From Edwardsiella anguillarum (GTDB lineage Bacteria; Pseudomonadota; Gammaproteobacteria; Enterobacterales; Enterobacteriaceae): a DNA stretch of 64,000 bases. The translations under genes and the position numbers were made by a program. The notes beneath the pieces were generated by a model. The model saw nothing but the letters and a program-made list of their open reading frames with translations, did no database searches and was not told where the DNA came from. Each line of letters opens with the position of its first letter. The first letter of the stretch is position 1. The stretch lies in the NCBI RefSeq assembly GCF_008801815.1, contig NZ_VZOX01000006.1; one strand, written 5' to 3'. This document shows positions 23,954-31,703 of the stretch, in pieces.

Positions 23954-25537
23954 TCAGGCCCTGGCTCCGCGGCCGGTGTTGTCCCCCGGCAGGGTAAAGA
24001 GAGCCACCGCCTGGGACAGGCCGCAGGCCCGCTCCTCCAGCGATGTGGCGGACGCGGCGGACTGCTGTACCAGCGCGGCGTTCTGCTGGGTGACCTGCTC
24101 CATCTCGCTCACCGCCTGACTCACCTGCGCGATCCCCAGGCTCTGTTCGTCAGAAGCCGCCGCGATCTCGGCAATAATCCCGGTGACCCGCTGAGCGGCC
24201 CCGACCACCGACTGCATCGTCTCTCCCGCCTGCGTCGCCTGCTGGGAGCCGGTATCGATGCGCCGAACCGAATCCTCGATCAGCGTGCGGATCTCACGCG
24301 CCGCCTGGGCGCTACGCTGAGCCAGGCTGCGCACCTCGCCGGCCACCACGGCAAAGCCACGCCCCTGCTCTCCGGCGCGCGCCGCCTCTACCGCCGCATT
24401 GAGCGCCAGAATATTGGTCTGGAAGGCAATGGAGTCAATCACCCCGGTAATGCTGGCGATTTTACGTGAGCTGTCGGCGATCTCGCCCATCGTCGTAACG
24501 ACCTGGCCGACCTCTGTCCCGCCCTGATCCGCCGTAGCGGAGGCGCTGCTGGCCAGCTGGCTAGCCTGGCGAGCGTTATCGGCATTCTGACGCACCGTGG
24601 CCGTTAACTGCTCCATGCTGGCGGCCGTCTCCTCTAAAGCCGCCGCCTGCTGCTCGGTGCGCGACGACAGATCCGCATTGCCGACGGTAATGTCACCGCT
24701 GCCGTGCAGCAGGGCATCGGCGCCGCCGCGCACCTGGCCGACGATCGAAATCAATGCCTGCTGCATTTCGCTGATGCTGCGCGCCAGGCTCCCCAGCTCG
24801 TTGCGCCCACCCGCCAGCGTCGCCGACAGATCGCCGGCGGTCAGGCGGCGCAAATGCGCGTGCAGCTCGGCCAGCGGCCGCAGCAGGATCTCGCGCGCCG
24901 CCGCCCCGGCCAGGATGATTAACAGCACAACCGCCAGCGCGATCCCGGCCAATGTCCACACCATGCGCTCAAAGCTGCGCTGGTTGGCGTCGATCCCCTG
25001 CTGCAGCAGGCCGTGATTCTGGGCGCGCCACTGCGCATAAATCTCCGCCATGGCATCCTGCGCCGCCTGGGTTTCCAGGTTGCCGTAGGCCGGATAGTCG
25101 CCGGCGCGCAGATAGCGCGAGGAATCGCGCAGCAGGCTATACAGCGCCGTGAAACGACGCTCAACCTCCGCCGCGAGGGCGGCGTCCTGCCCGGGCAGCC
25201 GCGGCGCGGCGCGGTAGTTTTTGAAGTAGCCTTCGGCGCTGTCCAGCGACGCGTTCGCCGCATCCAGCAACGGGCCGATTTCAGCCTGCGCCACCCCGGC
25301 ATTTTGCTGCTTCAGGTAGCGGATCGCGACCCGGTTAATGGTCACTCGCGTCATCACCAGCGTCTGCCAGCCATCGGCCAGCTGCTCCTGCTGATAGCTC
25401 AGCGCCCGCGACTGCGAGAAGTTGTCCCGATCCTGCGCAATCGCCGTATAGAACAGACGCCCGGAAAGTCCCTGTAGCAGGGTAAATATAGCCAATAAGA
25501 CGATAATCCCCGTAATAACCCTGACGTTTTTAAACAT
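23954..25537 (-). CDS. Methyl-accepting chemotaxis protein (Tar/Tsr type)
   Basis: A 527-residue receptor. A membrane helix at about 9-29 and a second at about 193-215 enclose a four-helix Tar-like periplasmic domain. A HAMP domain follows (REILLRPLAELHAHLRRLTAGDL), then the cytoplasmic coiled coil with the highly conserved tip DSIAFQTNILALNAAVEAARAGEQGRGFAVVA split over the hairpin near 375. Methylation-type Gln/Glu pairs are visible (SSRTEQQAAALEETAASMEQLTATV). The C-terminus ends GRGARA and lacks the NWETF pentapeptide that tethers CheR and CheB. The ligand is not predictable. It is preceded by a FliA-type promoter. Confidence 0.95.
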   Translation of the reverse strand: MFKNVRVITGIIVLLAIFTLLQGLSGRLFYTAIAQDRDNFSQSRALSYQQEQLADGWQTLVMTRVTINRVAIRYLKQQNAGVAQAEIGPLLDAANASLDSAEGYFKNYRAAPRLPGQDAALAAEVERRFTALYSLLRDSSRYLRAGDYPAYGNLETQAAQDAMAEIYAQWRAQNHGLLQQGIDANQRSFERMVWTLAGIALAVVLLIILAGAAAREILLRPLAELHAHLRRLTAGDLSATLAGGRNELGSLARSISEMQQALISIVGQVRGGADALLHGSGDITVGNADLSSRTEQQAAALEETAASMEQLTATVRQNADNARQASQLASSASATADQGGTEVGQVVTTMGEIADSSRKIASITGVIDSIAFQTNILALNAAVEAARAGEQGRGFAVVAGEVRSLAQRSAQAAREIRTLIEDSVRRIDTGSQQATQAGETMQSVVGAAQRVTGIIAEIAAASDEQSLGIAQVSQAVSEMEQVTQQNAALVQQSAASATSLEERACGLSQAVALFTLPGDNTGRGARA

Positions 25538-25579
25538 GCCGTTTCCTAAGTCCTTTAATGGTATGTATCTGACAAGGAT

Positions 25580-25606
25580 ATATCGGCAGGAGCGGGAGAA
25601 AATTCG
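25580..25606 (-). promoter_or_regulatory. Candidate FliA (sigma-28) promoter of the chemoreceptor gene
   Basis: The minus strand reads CGAATTTT-N11-GCCGATAT, compared with the consensus TAAAGTTT-N11-GCCGATAA. The -10 matches 7 of 8 bases with exact spacing; the -35 matches 5 of 8. It lies about 43 bases before the start codon. Confidence 0.65.
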
Positions 25607-25849
25607 CGATATTAATCACATAAACACATGTTCGGTGTTTTTTTTTTAGTTTTAAAAACAGGGTAATATATTGTTTTTACCGAAAAATCATTCGGTTGCA
25701 TAACGCCCTTGGCATAATCTCACCGCAGGCGGATAAGTCATTAAAATTATCAATTTAAATACAATAAGTTATGCTAAAACATATGGTTTTAATCCGGTTA
25801 ATCAATTAAGTATAATTAAATTTATTAAAACCATCACTCATCGTTCAGT
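25607..25849. other. AT-rich intergenic region
   Basis: About 240 bases, strongly AT-rich in a GC-rich chromosome, between the divergent upstream region of the chemoreceptor and the 3' end of the lipoprotein gene. I see homopolymer runs (nine T at about 25639) but no gene, hairpin terminator or recognisable regulator site. Confidence 0.4.
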
Positions 25850-26221
25850 TTACTCGAGGGAATAGACGCACCCCGCCGGTGCATCGGGAGAGACGGTGCG
25901 CAGACGCGTCACCCGGATCACCCGATCGTAGTCAGCCGGAAAGCCTTCGCTGCCTTTCCCCTCATCCACCCCGTCGAACTCAACATACACGTGGGGATAG
26001 GGCTGGTTGAACCGGTTTCGCTGACCTGCTATTAGACTCTTCGCCGCGTGCAGCTGGTCATCGTTGTCATACAGCCAGGCATCGCGCCCGCCGCCGCAGG
26101 GCGTGAATCCACTCACCTCGAAGCCCTCGCTGTACATCCCGCGAAAAGCGGGCTCCGGCGTCGTATCGCTGCACCCCGCCAACAGCATCGCCAATCCCAG
26201 CATACATCCCGATCGTCTCAT
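25850..26221 (-). CDS. Small hypothetical lipoprotein
   Basis: A 123-residue protein with a lipoprotein signal (MRRSGCMLGLAMLLAGC), lipobox LLAGC, and the lipidated Cys at about 17; Ser-Asp follow, and Asp at +3 rather than +2 leaves outer-membrane sorting likely. The mature part is acidic, with Cys in GFTPCGGGRDAWLYDNDD and near the C-terminus (PAGCVYSLE) that could form a disulfide. ATG at 26221 has AGGAG 7-8 bases upstream. I do not recognise the family, and neighbours give no hint of function. Confidence 0.75.
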   Translation of the reverse strand: MRRSGCMLGLAMLLAGCSDTTPEPAFRGMYSEGFEVSGFTPCGGGRDAWLYDNDDQLHAAKSLIAGQRNRFNQPYPHVYVEFDGVDEGKGSEGFPADYDRVIRVTRLRTVSPDAPAGCVYSLE

Positions 26222-26436
26222 ATCTCGCTCCTGCTCCGCACCATTTCGACAGCACCAGCATATGCCACTGCAGATTAACCGCGTATCAATCTCAGCGCAC
26301 TCCGTACCGTTTCCGGCGCGCCCGCCCATAAAATGCGTCAATTTACGCGGGGAGCGGCGACAAAGGGTTGGCGTTTACCCGGTTCAGCGATATGGTGAAA
26401 CCTATTTTATTTTTGGTGAGTTATACGGGTTGGGTA

Positions 26437-27540
26437 ATGGCAAAAATTCACGTTGGCATCGTGTTCGGCGGGCAATCCTGCGAGCACGAGGTTTCTCTTC
26501 AATCAGCAAAAAATATTGTTGAAGCGATCGATAAATCACGTTTTGACGTGACGCTTATCGGCATTGACAAGCAGGGATACTGGCATCTGTGCGGCGGGCA
26601 GGACTACCTGAACCATGCCCAGGATCCACAGCACATCGCCCTGAATCATTCAGAACGCCGTCTGGCGGTAATCCCCGGCGCGATCCAGGGACAGCTGATC
26701 GATAGCATCAGCGGTGAACAGCTGCCCTCGCTGGACGTTATTTTTCCCATCGTACACGGTACCCAGGGCGAGGACGGCTGCCTGCAGGGCATGCTGAAAA
26801 TGCTGAACCTGCCCTTCGTCGGCTCCGATGTCATCGGCTCCGCCGCCTGCATGGATAAAGAAGTGTGCAAACGCCTGCTGCGCGACGCGGGCCTGCCGAT
26901 CACCCCCTTCGTCACGCTGACCCGTACCACGCAGGCCAACTACGACTATGAAACGCTGCGCAGCCAGCTGGGCGAGACGCTGTTTGTCAAGCCGGCCAAC
27001 CAGGGCTCCTCCGTCGGTGTCAGCAAGGTTCGTAACGCAGATGAGTATCAGCGCGCGATTGCCGACGCGCTGCGCTTCGATCATAAGGTGATCGTCGAAC
27101 GCGGCGTGGTTGGGCGTGAGATTGAATGCGCCATCCTCGGTAACCAGGCGGCACAGGCCAGCGTCTGTGGCGAGATCATCCTGCACAGCGACTTTTACTC
27201 CTATGACAGCAAGTACATCAGCGCGCAGGGCGCTCAGGTCGTTGTGCCGGCGGCGATGACGCCCGAGGCCAGCGAGCGTGTCCGCCATACTGCCCTACGC
27301 GCGTTTCAGGCGCTGGAGTGCCGCGGTCTGGCGCGCGTCGATGTCTTCCTGACCGCAGAGAATGAAGTCATTATCAATGAGATCAACACGCTGCCTGGGT
27401 TTACCAATATCAGCATGTATCCCAAGCTGTGGCAGGCCAGCGGTATCGGCTACCAGGCGCTGATCACCCGGCTGATCGAGCTGGCGCTAGAGCGCCACCG
27501 CGCGGACAGCCAGCTGTGCCGGGCGACGGGCAGCCTCTAA
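26437..27540 (+). CDS. ddlA: D-alanine--D-alanine ligase A
   Basis: A 367-residue cytoplasmic ATP-grasp enzyme (E. coli DdlA is 364) that joins two D-Ala for peptidoglycan. The start MAKIHVGIVFGGQSCEHEVSLQSAKN contains the EHEVS signature. VIFPIVHGTQGEDG, FVKPANQGSSVGVSKV near 185 (ATP site), and VFLTAENEVIINEINTLPGFT near 310 (Mg2+ and product site) follow in order. ATG at 26437 is chosen by homology; the 23-codon extension upstream is not conserved. Wording is closer to DdlA than DdlB throughout. Confidence 0.97.
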   Translation: MAKIHVGIVFGGQSCEHEVSLQSAKNIVEAIDKSRFDVTLIGIDKQGYWHLCGGQDYLNHAQDPQHIALNHSERRLAVIPGAIQGQLIDSISGEQLPSLDVIFPIVHGTQGEDGCLQGMLKMLNLPFVGSDVIGSAACMDKEVCKRLLRDAGLPITPFVTLTRTTQANYDYETLRSQLGETLFVKPANQGSSVGVSKVRNADEYQRAIADALRFDHKVIVERGVVGREIECAILGNQAAQASVCGEIILHSDFYSYDSKYISAQGAQVVVPAAMTPEASERVRHTALRAFQALECRGLARVDVFLTAENEVIINEINTLPGFTNISMYPKLWQASGIGYQALITRLIELALERHRADSQLCRATGSL

Positions 27541-27551
27541 TCCTGCGCTTC

Positions 27552-27578
27552 AGGGCCTGCGTTGCAGGCTCTTTTTTT
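27552..27578 (+). terminator. ddlA intrinsic terminator
   Basis: AGGGCCTGC-GTT-GCAGGCTCT forms a 9-bp stem with one G-U pair, followed by seven T. It abuts the end of the convergent regulator gene. Confidence 0.88.
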
Positions 27579-28206
27579 ACGAGATATCGTGAATAAAGCT
27601 TAAGAAATCGCTCTTACGCAGCAGCGACAGCTTCTCCCGGAACTGACGAAGCTTGCTGTAGACTGATTTATCGGCCGTATGCATCTTGGCCGCGATGCAC
27701 TTCACTCGGACTCCACTCATCATATTATCCAGAATGGTGAATGTCTCCTCCGTCACCCGTCCCGGTCCATTAGACGACATAAACGTCTGTCTCACCTGCG
27801 GGGTGATGAACCGCTGTCCGCTCAGGATCTGGCGCAGGGCCCCTTCGATGGCGCTCATGGGCGCCTTTTTATGGATAAAGCTGGCGTTATCGATCAGCCG
27901 CAGAAAATTAAGGATATGCGCGGGCTGCCGCGCGGTCCAAAACACCACCCGATAGGCCTGATAGCCGGACTGCGCCGCCAAATTGCGCACCAGCTGAAAC
28001 AGTGAGTGGCTCTGGCTGTTCAGATCGATAAACAGCATTCTTTCACGTCGATCGTCCAGTACGGCGCCCTGTCCTCTCGGCGCAATGTGCGACAGCAGCG
28101 CGCGAACGCCGGAAATAAACATCTCATCGCCGGAGAGGATGTGAATCGCTGCGCGATCGGTGTTAATCATTGCCGCTTCAGATAAACACGTTGATAATGA
28201 ATGCAT
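27577..28206 (-). CDS. LuxR-family transcriptional regulator, RcsA/BglJ-like
   Basis: A 209-residue protein. The N-terminal part (about 20-130) has a receiver-like pattern (HILSGDEMFISGVRALLSHI, MLFIDLNSQ, SFIHKKAP), but it is diverged, so phosphorylation is uncertain. The C-terminus (about 150-200) is a LuxR/FixJ helix-turn-helix: VTEETFTILDNMMSGVRVKCIAAKM, then DKSVYSKLRQFREKL. Start ATG 28206 has AGGGA 9 bases before it; Met13 (MINT) is an alternative. Enterobacterial proteins of this build are often accessory partners of RcsB or regulators of surface structures. No target is suggested by neighbours. Confidence 0.8.
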   Translation of the reverse strand: MHSLSTCLSEAAMINTDRAAIHILSGDEMFISGVRALLSHIAPRGQGAVLDDRRERMLFIDLNSQSHSLFQLVRNLAAQSGYQAYRVVFWTARQPAHILNFLRLIDNASFIHKKAPMSAIEGALRQILSGQRFITPQVRQTFMSSNGPGRVTEETFTILDNMMSGVRVKCIAAKMHTADKSVYSKLRQFREKLSLLRKSDFLSFIHDIS

Positions 28207-28492
28207 AATCTTATCCCTGTCGATACCAGAATGGTGAGTTACCCTTATCGGACGCTGAGAGAACCGCCAAAGCGCGTCAGCGGCATAAACTGACCAAAAT
28301 GGTGAAGCTTGACTAACGGGTATATAGGGATCGCACCAATTGTTATCCTCTATCGATGCATCTCTATTACTTTACCCGCGATATCAAATACCGTTTAACT
28401 GCATATTATTATGCTATTTAAAATCAGCCGTACGTGATACAACAACACTCCCTTTCGAAAATACACTTTGCACAAATCGAAAAGTGATTGAG
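28207..28492. other. AT-rich region upstream of the LuxR-like gene
   Basis: 286 bases with lower G+C than the window mean and no ORF that I would support. It presumably carries the promoter of the LuxR-like regulator. No clear hexamers or operators were found. Confidence 0.4.
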
Positions 28493-28687
28493 TTAATCGG
28501 ATAAAACCCTACACAGAACAGTCAACCATGAGCCGCACGGGGCTTCATATTGACAGCGATGATTAACATTAAGTGTATAATAATGTTTCCCATTTCTATG
28601 GCGCCGATAATAAATTAGACAAACCAGAACCACCATCGTAATGACGGTGCACGCCAGGAGGTGGATAAATAAAAGGATGGGGGTCAT
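28493..28687 (-). CDS. Possible small single-pass membrane protein (doubtful)
   Basis: A 64-codon ORF with a hydrophobic N-terminal segment (about 4-26, LLFIHLLACTVITMVVLVCLIYY) followed by a basic patch RRHRNGKHYY, which is the look of a small membrane protein. Against it: no ribosome-binding site precedes the ATG, and a terminator hairpin for the upstream LysR gene lies directly before it, leaving no room for a promoter. Family unknown. Confidence 0.25.
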   Translation of the reverse strand: MTPILLFIHLLACTVITMVVLVCLIYYRRHRNGKHYYTLNVNHRCQYEAPCGSWLTVLCRVLSD

Positions 28688-28692
28688 TAAGA

Positions 28693-28726
28693 AATGAAAA
28701 AACAGGCGGTAGCCTATTTTTTCATT
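28693..28726 (-). terminator. Terminator of the LysR-type gene
   Basis: AATGAAAAAACAGGC-GGTA-GCCTATTTTTTCATT is a 15-bp arm pair with a single C-A mismatch. It lies 12 bases after the stop of the LysR-type gene. The A/T tracts would allow action on both strands. Confidence 0.75.
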
Positions 28727-28737
28727 GCGTAGGGGAA

Positions 28738-29631
28738 CTACTCTCCGCCGCGGGTATGTAGAATATCTATCAATTCGATAATGCAGGGATCGGTCGTCCG
28801 ACTTTTATGATAGTGCGCATATAGGGTTCCCGTGGAGCGTCCCAGGGGGTGATCCAATACCTGAATCTCAACCAGACGCGCAAACTCCTGGGCAAACCCC
28901 TTGCCACACAGCAGGACATAATCGCTGGAGGCCACCATCATCATCAGATTCAGCAGCGATGAGCTGGAGTAGATCGGCGCCTTGCGATGGGGATTAAGCA
29001 CCTCATCATCCTCAAACAGCGATGGCCACATCGTCAAGCTCAGATAGTCCTCCTGCGCCAGCTGCTCCAGCGTAAACCCCGGGCCGATGCGGGGATGCCC
29101 CACCCGACACAGCACCGCGGGCTGTACATCGAATACGGGCACATTGGTAATCATCCAGTCTGCGTATTTCTGCGGCGTAAAGCTGATATCGATTTTCCGC
29201 GAGCGCAGCCGACTGATATCCCGGGTTAAATCACCATCATGGGCTTCCGTCATCAGCGCCACACTGTCAAATGGATAATGGTAACGCTGCAGCAAACGGG
29301 TCAGATAAAACTCCAGCAGCGGGGACATACTGAGCTTTAATCGGGTCTGACGACGATCGCCCTGATGAATACCATTGGTTAGATTCGCGGCGTTCTGAAT
29401 ATTATTTAATGCCTGCGCCAGATTAGGCGTAATATTGTACGCCAACGCCGTCGGCTCTAACCCTTGCTTGGTCCGGATAAACAGCGGATCGTTAAATGCG
29501 TCACGCATTTTTTTCAGAGCGCGGCTAATCGAAGCCGTAGAGCTGTCCAACAACTCTGCAGCCAATGTCACACTACGCGTATCCATCACGGTCAGAAAAG
29601 TCCGGATAACACTCACATCAACATCGAGCAT
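28738..29631 (-). CDS. LysR-type transcriptional regulator
   Basis: A 297-residue regulator. The N-terminal winged helix-turn-helix covers about 5-65 (VIRTFLTVMDTRSVTLAAELLDSSTASISRALKK, then DPLFIRTKQGLEPT), and a periplasmic-binding-like effector domain follows (about 95-295). ATG at 29631 has AAAGG 6 bases upstream. It is transcribed away from cdh. LysR proteins usually bind their own divergent control region, and a strong palindrome is present there. Effector and targets are unknown. Confidence 0.9.
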   Translation of the reverse strand: MLDVDVSVIRTFLTVMDTRSVTLAAELLDSSTASISRALKKMRDAFNDPLFIRTKQGLEPTALAYNITPNLAQALNNIQNAANLTNGIHQGDRRQTRLKLSMSPLLEFYLTRLLQRYHYPFDSVALMTEAHDGDLTRDISRLRSRKIDISFTPQKYADWMITNVPVFDVQPAVLCRVGHPRIGPGFTLEQLAQEDYLSLTMWPSLFEDDEVLNPHRKAPIYSSSSLLNLMMMVASSDYVLLCGKGFAQEFARLVEIQVLDHPLGRSTGTLYAHYHKSRTTDPCIIELIDILHTRGGE

Positions 29632-29769
29632 ATTTTTACCTTTGGTCGGCTACCGAGCAGGATCCGCATATTGAAACGGCCATTGTAAATTCATGCTATT
29701 TTTTATGCAATTACCCTATGCGGGCGACAGAGTTCATCGTTAAAATGCGCCGTCATCAATCTGATACAG

Positions 29770-29792
29770 CGGATAAATAGAATATTTATCCG
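29770..29792. promoter_or_regulatory. Palindrome between the LysR-type gene and cdh
   Basis: CGGATAAAT-AGAAT-ATTTATCCG is a perfect 9-bp inverted repeat, and GATAC/GTATC lies just outside it. Placement 139 bases before the LysR start and 91 before cdh suits an operator for a dimeric regulator, with the divergent LysR protein the obvious candidate. Confidence 0.5.
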
Positions 29793-29882
29793 TATCATAA
29801 ATTAAGACGCCGACGTCCGGCGCCAAGCGGCCCTCGTAGGACGAGCGTCCATAATTTTACACCGCTGTAAACAGGTAACATC

Positions 29883-30671
29883 ATGCAGATCCGTCACCGC
29901 TACACCTATGGCCTTGCGGCAACGCTGCTGCTGCTGGGCGCCGCCGTCGCGCTGCTGCTGTATCATCCGCAGAGCGATGCGCTGTGGCGCATTGTCAGCC
30001 AGCAGTGCCTCCCCCACCAGCAGACGACCGGCGATCCCGCCCCCTGTGCCTATCTGGACCGCCGCCAGGGCTACGCCCTGTTCAAGGATCGCCGGGGGGC
30101 GCTGCAGTACCTGCTGCTGCCCACCGTCCGCAGCAGCGGCATCGACGACCCGCAGCTGCTCAACCCGGCGACGCCCAACTATATGGCGCTGGCGTGGTAC
30201 AGCCGCCCGCTGTTAAGCCAGCGCTACGGCCAACCGATAGCCGATAGCCGCCTCTCTCTGACCATCAACTCGCGGGCGGGACGTACCCAGGATCAGCTGC
30301 ATATCCATATCTCCTGCACCCGTCAGGCGGTCGTCTCCCAGCTGTGGAAAATCTATCCCACGCTCGGAACGCAGTGGCAGGCGGTCAGCAATGGGATCAA
30401 TGGTCACCCCTATTGGGCAAGGCGATTGAGCAATGAAACGCTGGCGCGGGAGAGCCCTTTTATTCTGCTCTCCCGCTTAAGCGGGGCGCGCGATAATATG
30501 GCGGCCTATGGGCTGGCGCTGCTGCCGGCGCCGGACGGTCAGCTGATCCTGCTGGCGACCCGCCGGTCGCTGTGGCGCGGCAGTCTGGCCTCGATCGAGG
30601 AGATTCAGGACCACCGCTGCCCGCAGCTGTACCCCTCGGCACCGCACACCGATTACCCGGCGAAGCGCTGA
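29883..30671 (+). CDS. cdh: CDP-diacylglycerol diphosphatase
   Basis: A 262-residue protein that matches E. coli Cdh in order and motifs. One N-terminal membrane anchor (about 9-27) leads to a periplasmic-side domain: IVSQQCLPHQQ, QYLLLPTVRSSGI, LTINSRAGRTQDQLHIHISC near 120-145 (HIT-like HxHxS core) and EEIQDHRCPQLY at the end. It hydrolyses CDP-diacylglycerol to phosphatidate and CMP. ATG at 29883 follows an AGG-type ribosome-binding site. Its last 19 bases overlap pdeH tail-to-tail. Confidence 0.93.
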   Translation: MQIRHRYTYGLAATLLLLGAAVALLLYHPQSDALWRIVSQQCLPHQQTTGDPAPCAYLDRRQGYALFKDRRGALQYLLLPTVRSSGIDDPQLLNPATPNYMALAWYSRPLLSQRYGQPIADSRLSLTINSRAGRTQDQLHIHISCTRQAVVSQLWKIYPTLGTQWQAVSNGINGHPYWARRLSNETLARESPFILLSRLSGARDNMAAYGLALLPAPDGQLILLATRRSLWRGSLASIEEIQDHRCPQLYPSAPHTDYPAKR

Positions 30672-31426
30672 GGCAACAGGGGAAGACGTTCAAACTGGAG
30701 CGGTCGTGATAGGTAGTAGCCCTGGGCCGCACAGGCATCTGAGCGTTGCACCAGCTGCCAGGCCTGAGCCGTCTCCACCCCTTCCACAATCACCCCGCGT
30801 GAATACTGGCGCATCATCGCCACCAGCGCCATAAATAGCTCGGTTCCCTCCTGGGTCTGACACAGCAGGGCAAACACGGCGCGATCCAGCTTGACGAACT
30901 CATAGCGAACATCTATGAGCGAAGAGAAGTTTGCCAGGCCGCTGCCAAAGTCATCCAGCCACAGGCGATGCAGATCCGGCAGCCCCTGGATCGGCGCGCT
31001 GCCATGTACGTGCTCCAGCACCTCAAAACGCAAAAACGGCAGTTCGCCGATCAGCGTCGCCGCCTCGGCCTTCTTCTGTAGCGCATGCAGCGCCTGACCA
31101 TCTACATTGATAGAGACAAACAGATCGCGCTGCCCGAAAAAGGCGCGCCAGCGGTGTATCAGGCGCAGCTGCTCCAGCAGCACCTGTAAACGCAGCGACA
31201 GCGGAATATTGGCGAAGTAGTGCTCCGGCGAAAGCCGCCGCGTCGGCTGATCCGGGTGAACCACCTGGGTGAGCAGCTCAATGGCCAGCGGGCGGCCGCA
31301 GGTAGAGTAGATCGGCTGAAAAGTGTATTCCCGTTCACAGGCCTGCCAGTAGGCACTGCCCAAGGCATCGCTGTGCAGCAACGGCACGGCTCCCGGGCCA
31401 CCGGATACGATATTGCCAATGTTCAT
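30653..31426 (-). CDS. pdeH: c-di-GMP phosphodiesterase PdeH (YhjH), EAL domain
   Basis: A 257-residue cytoplasmic protein made of one EAL domain, similar in length to E. coli PdeH (255). The EAL motif appears as AIELLTQV (ELL, as in E. coli PdeH), the metal site as NVDGQ, LWLDDFGSGLANFSSL near 155 and VIVEGVET near 205. It degrades c-di-GMP and so favours swimming over cellulose or curli. ATG at 31426 (MNIGNI) is chosen by length; an extension upstream crosses the promoter. A near-consensus FliA promoter lies about 96 bases upstream. Confidence 0.94.
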   Translation of the reverse strand: MNIGNIVSGGPGAVPLLHSDALGSAYWQACEREYTFQPIYSTCGRPLAIELLTQVVHPDQPTRRLSPEHYFANIPLSLRLQVLLEQLRLIHRWRAFFGQRDLFVSINVDGQALHALQKKAEAATLIGELPFLRFEVLEHVHGSAPIQGLPDLHRLWLDDFGSGLANFSSLIDVRYEFVKLDRAVFALLCQTQEGTELFMALVAMMRQYSRGVIVEGVETAQAWQLVQRSDACAAQGYYLSRPLQFERLPLLPQRFAG

Positions 31427-31521
31427 GCATTTCCCATCCGTTGATCTCTGAATAACGGCAGCCTCTGTGCCCCTGCGACGGGGAGCCCCGCGGTGGGGCA
31501 TATCCTCCCGTACTGCTGTGT

Positions 31522-31548
31522 TTATCGGCATGTATGACAAAAGCTTTA
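31522..31548 (-). promoter_or_regulatory. FliA (sigma-28) promoter of pdeH
   Basis: The minus strand reads TAAAGCTT-N11-GCCGATAA, which matches the consensus TAAAGTTT-N11-GCCGATAA at 15 of 16 positions with exact spacing. This puts pdeH in the late flagellar regulon, as known for E. coli yhjH. Confidence 0.88.
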
Positions 31549-31611
31549 ACCCCGGGCGCAGCAGGCCCCTGGCCCCCGTTCTGCGGGAGGTTTTTAGATC
31601 CAAATCATATA

Positions 31612-31629
31612 AAAACAGAACGTTGTTTT
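31612..31629. promoter_or_regulatory. Candidate KdgR-type operator upstream of kdgK
   Basis: AAAACA-GAACGT-TGTTTT is an imperfect palindrome with 6-bp perfect arms, about 75 bases before kdgK. It resembles the AAAACA/TGTTTC-type KdgR boxes that precede ketodeoxygluconate genes in enterobacteria. The match is by eye only. Confidence 0.45.
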
Positions 31630-31703
31630 ATTTTTATTGACGAGGGTATTTCCCATCGACACACTAGAGGCCATTTTCTCTGGTTACCACGGGCTGATTT
31701 CCC

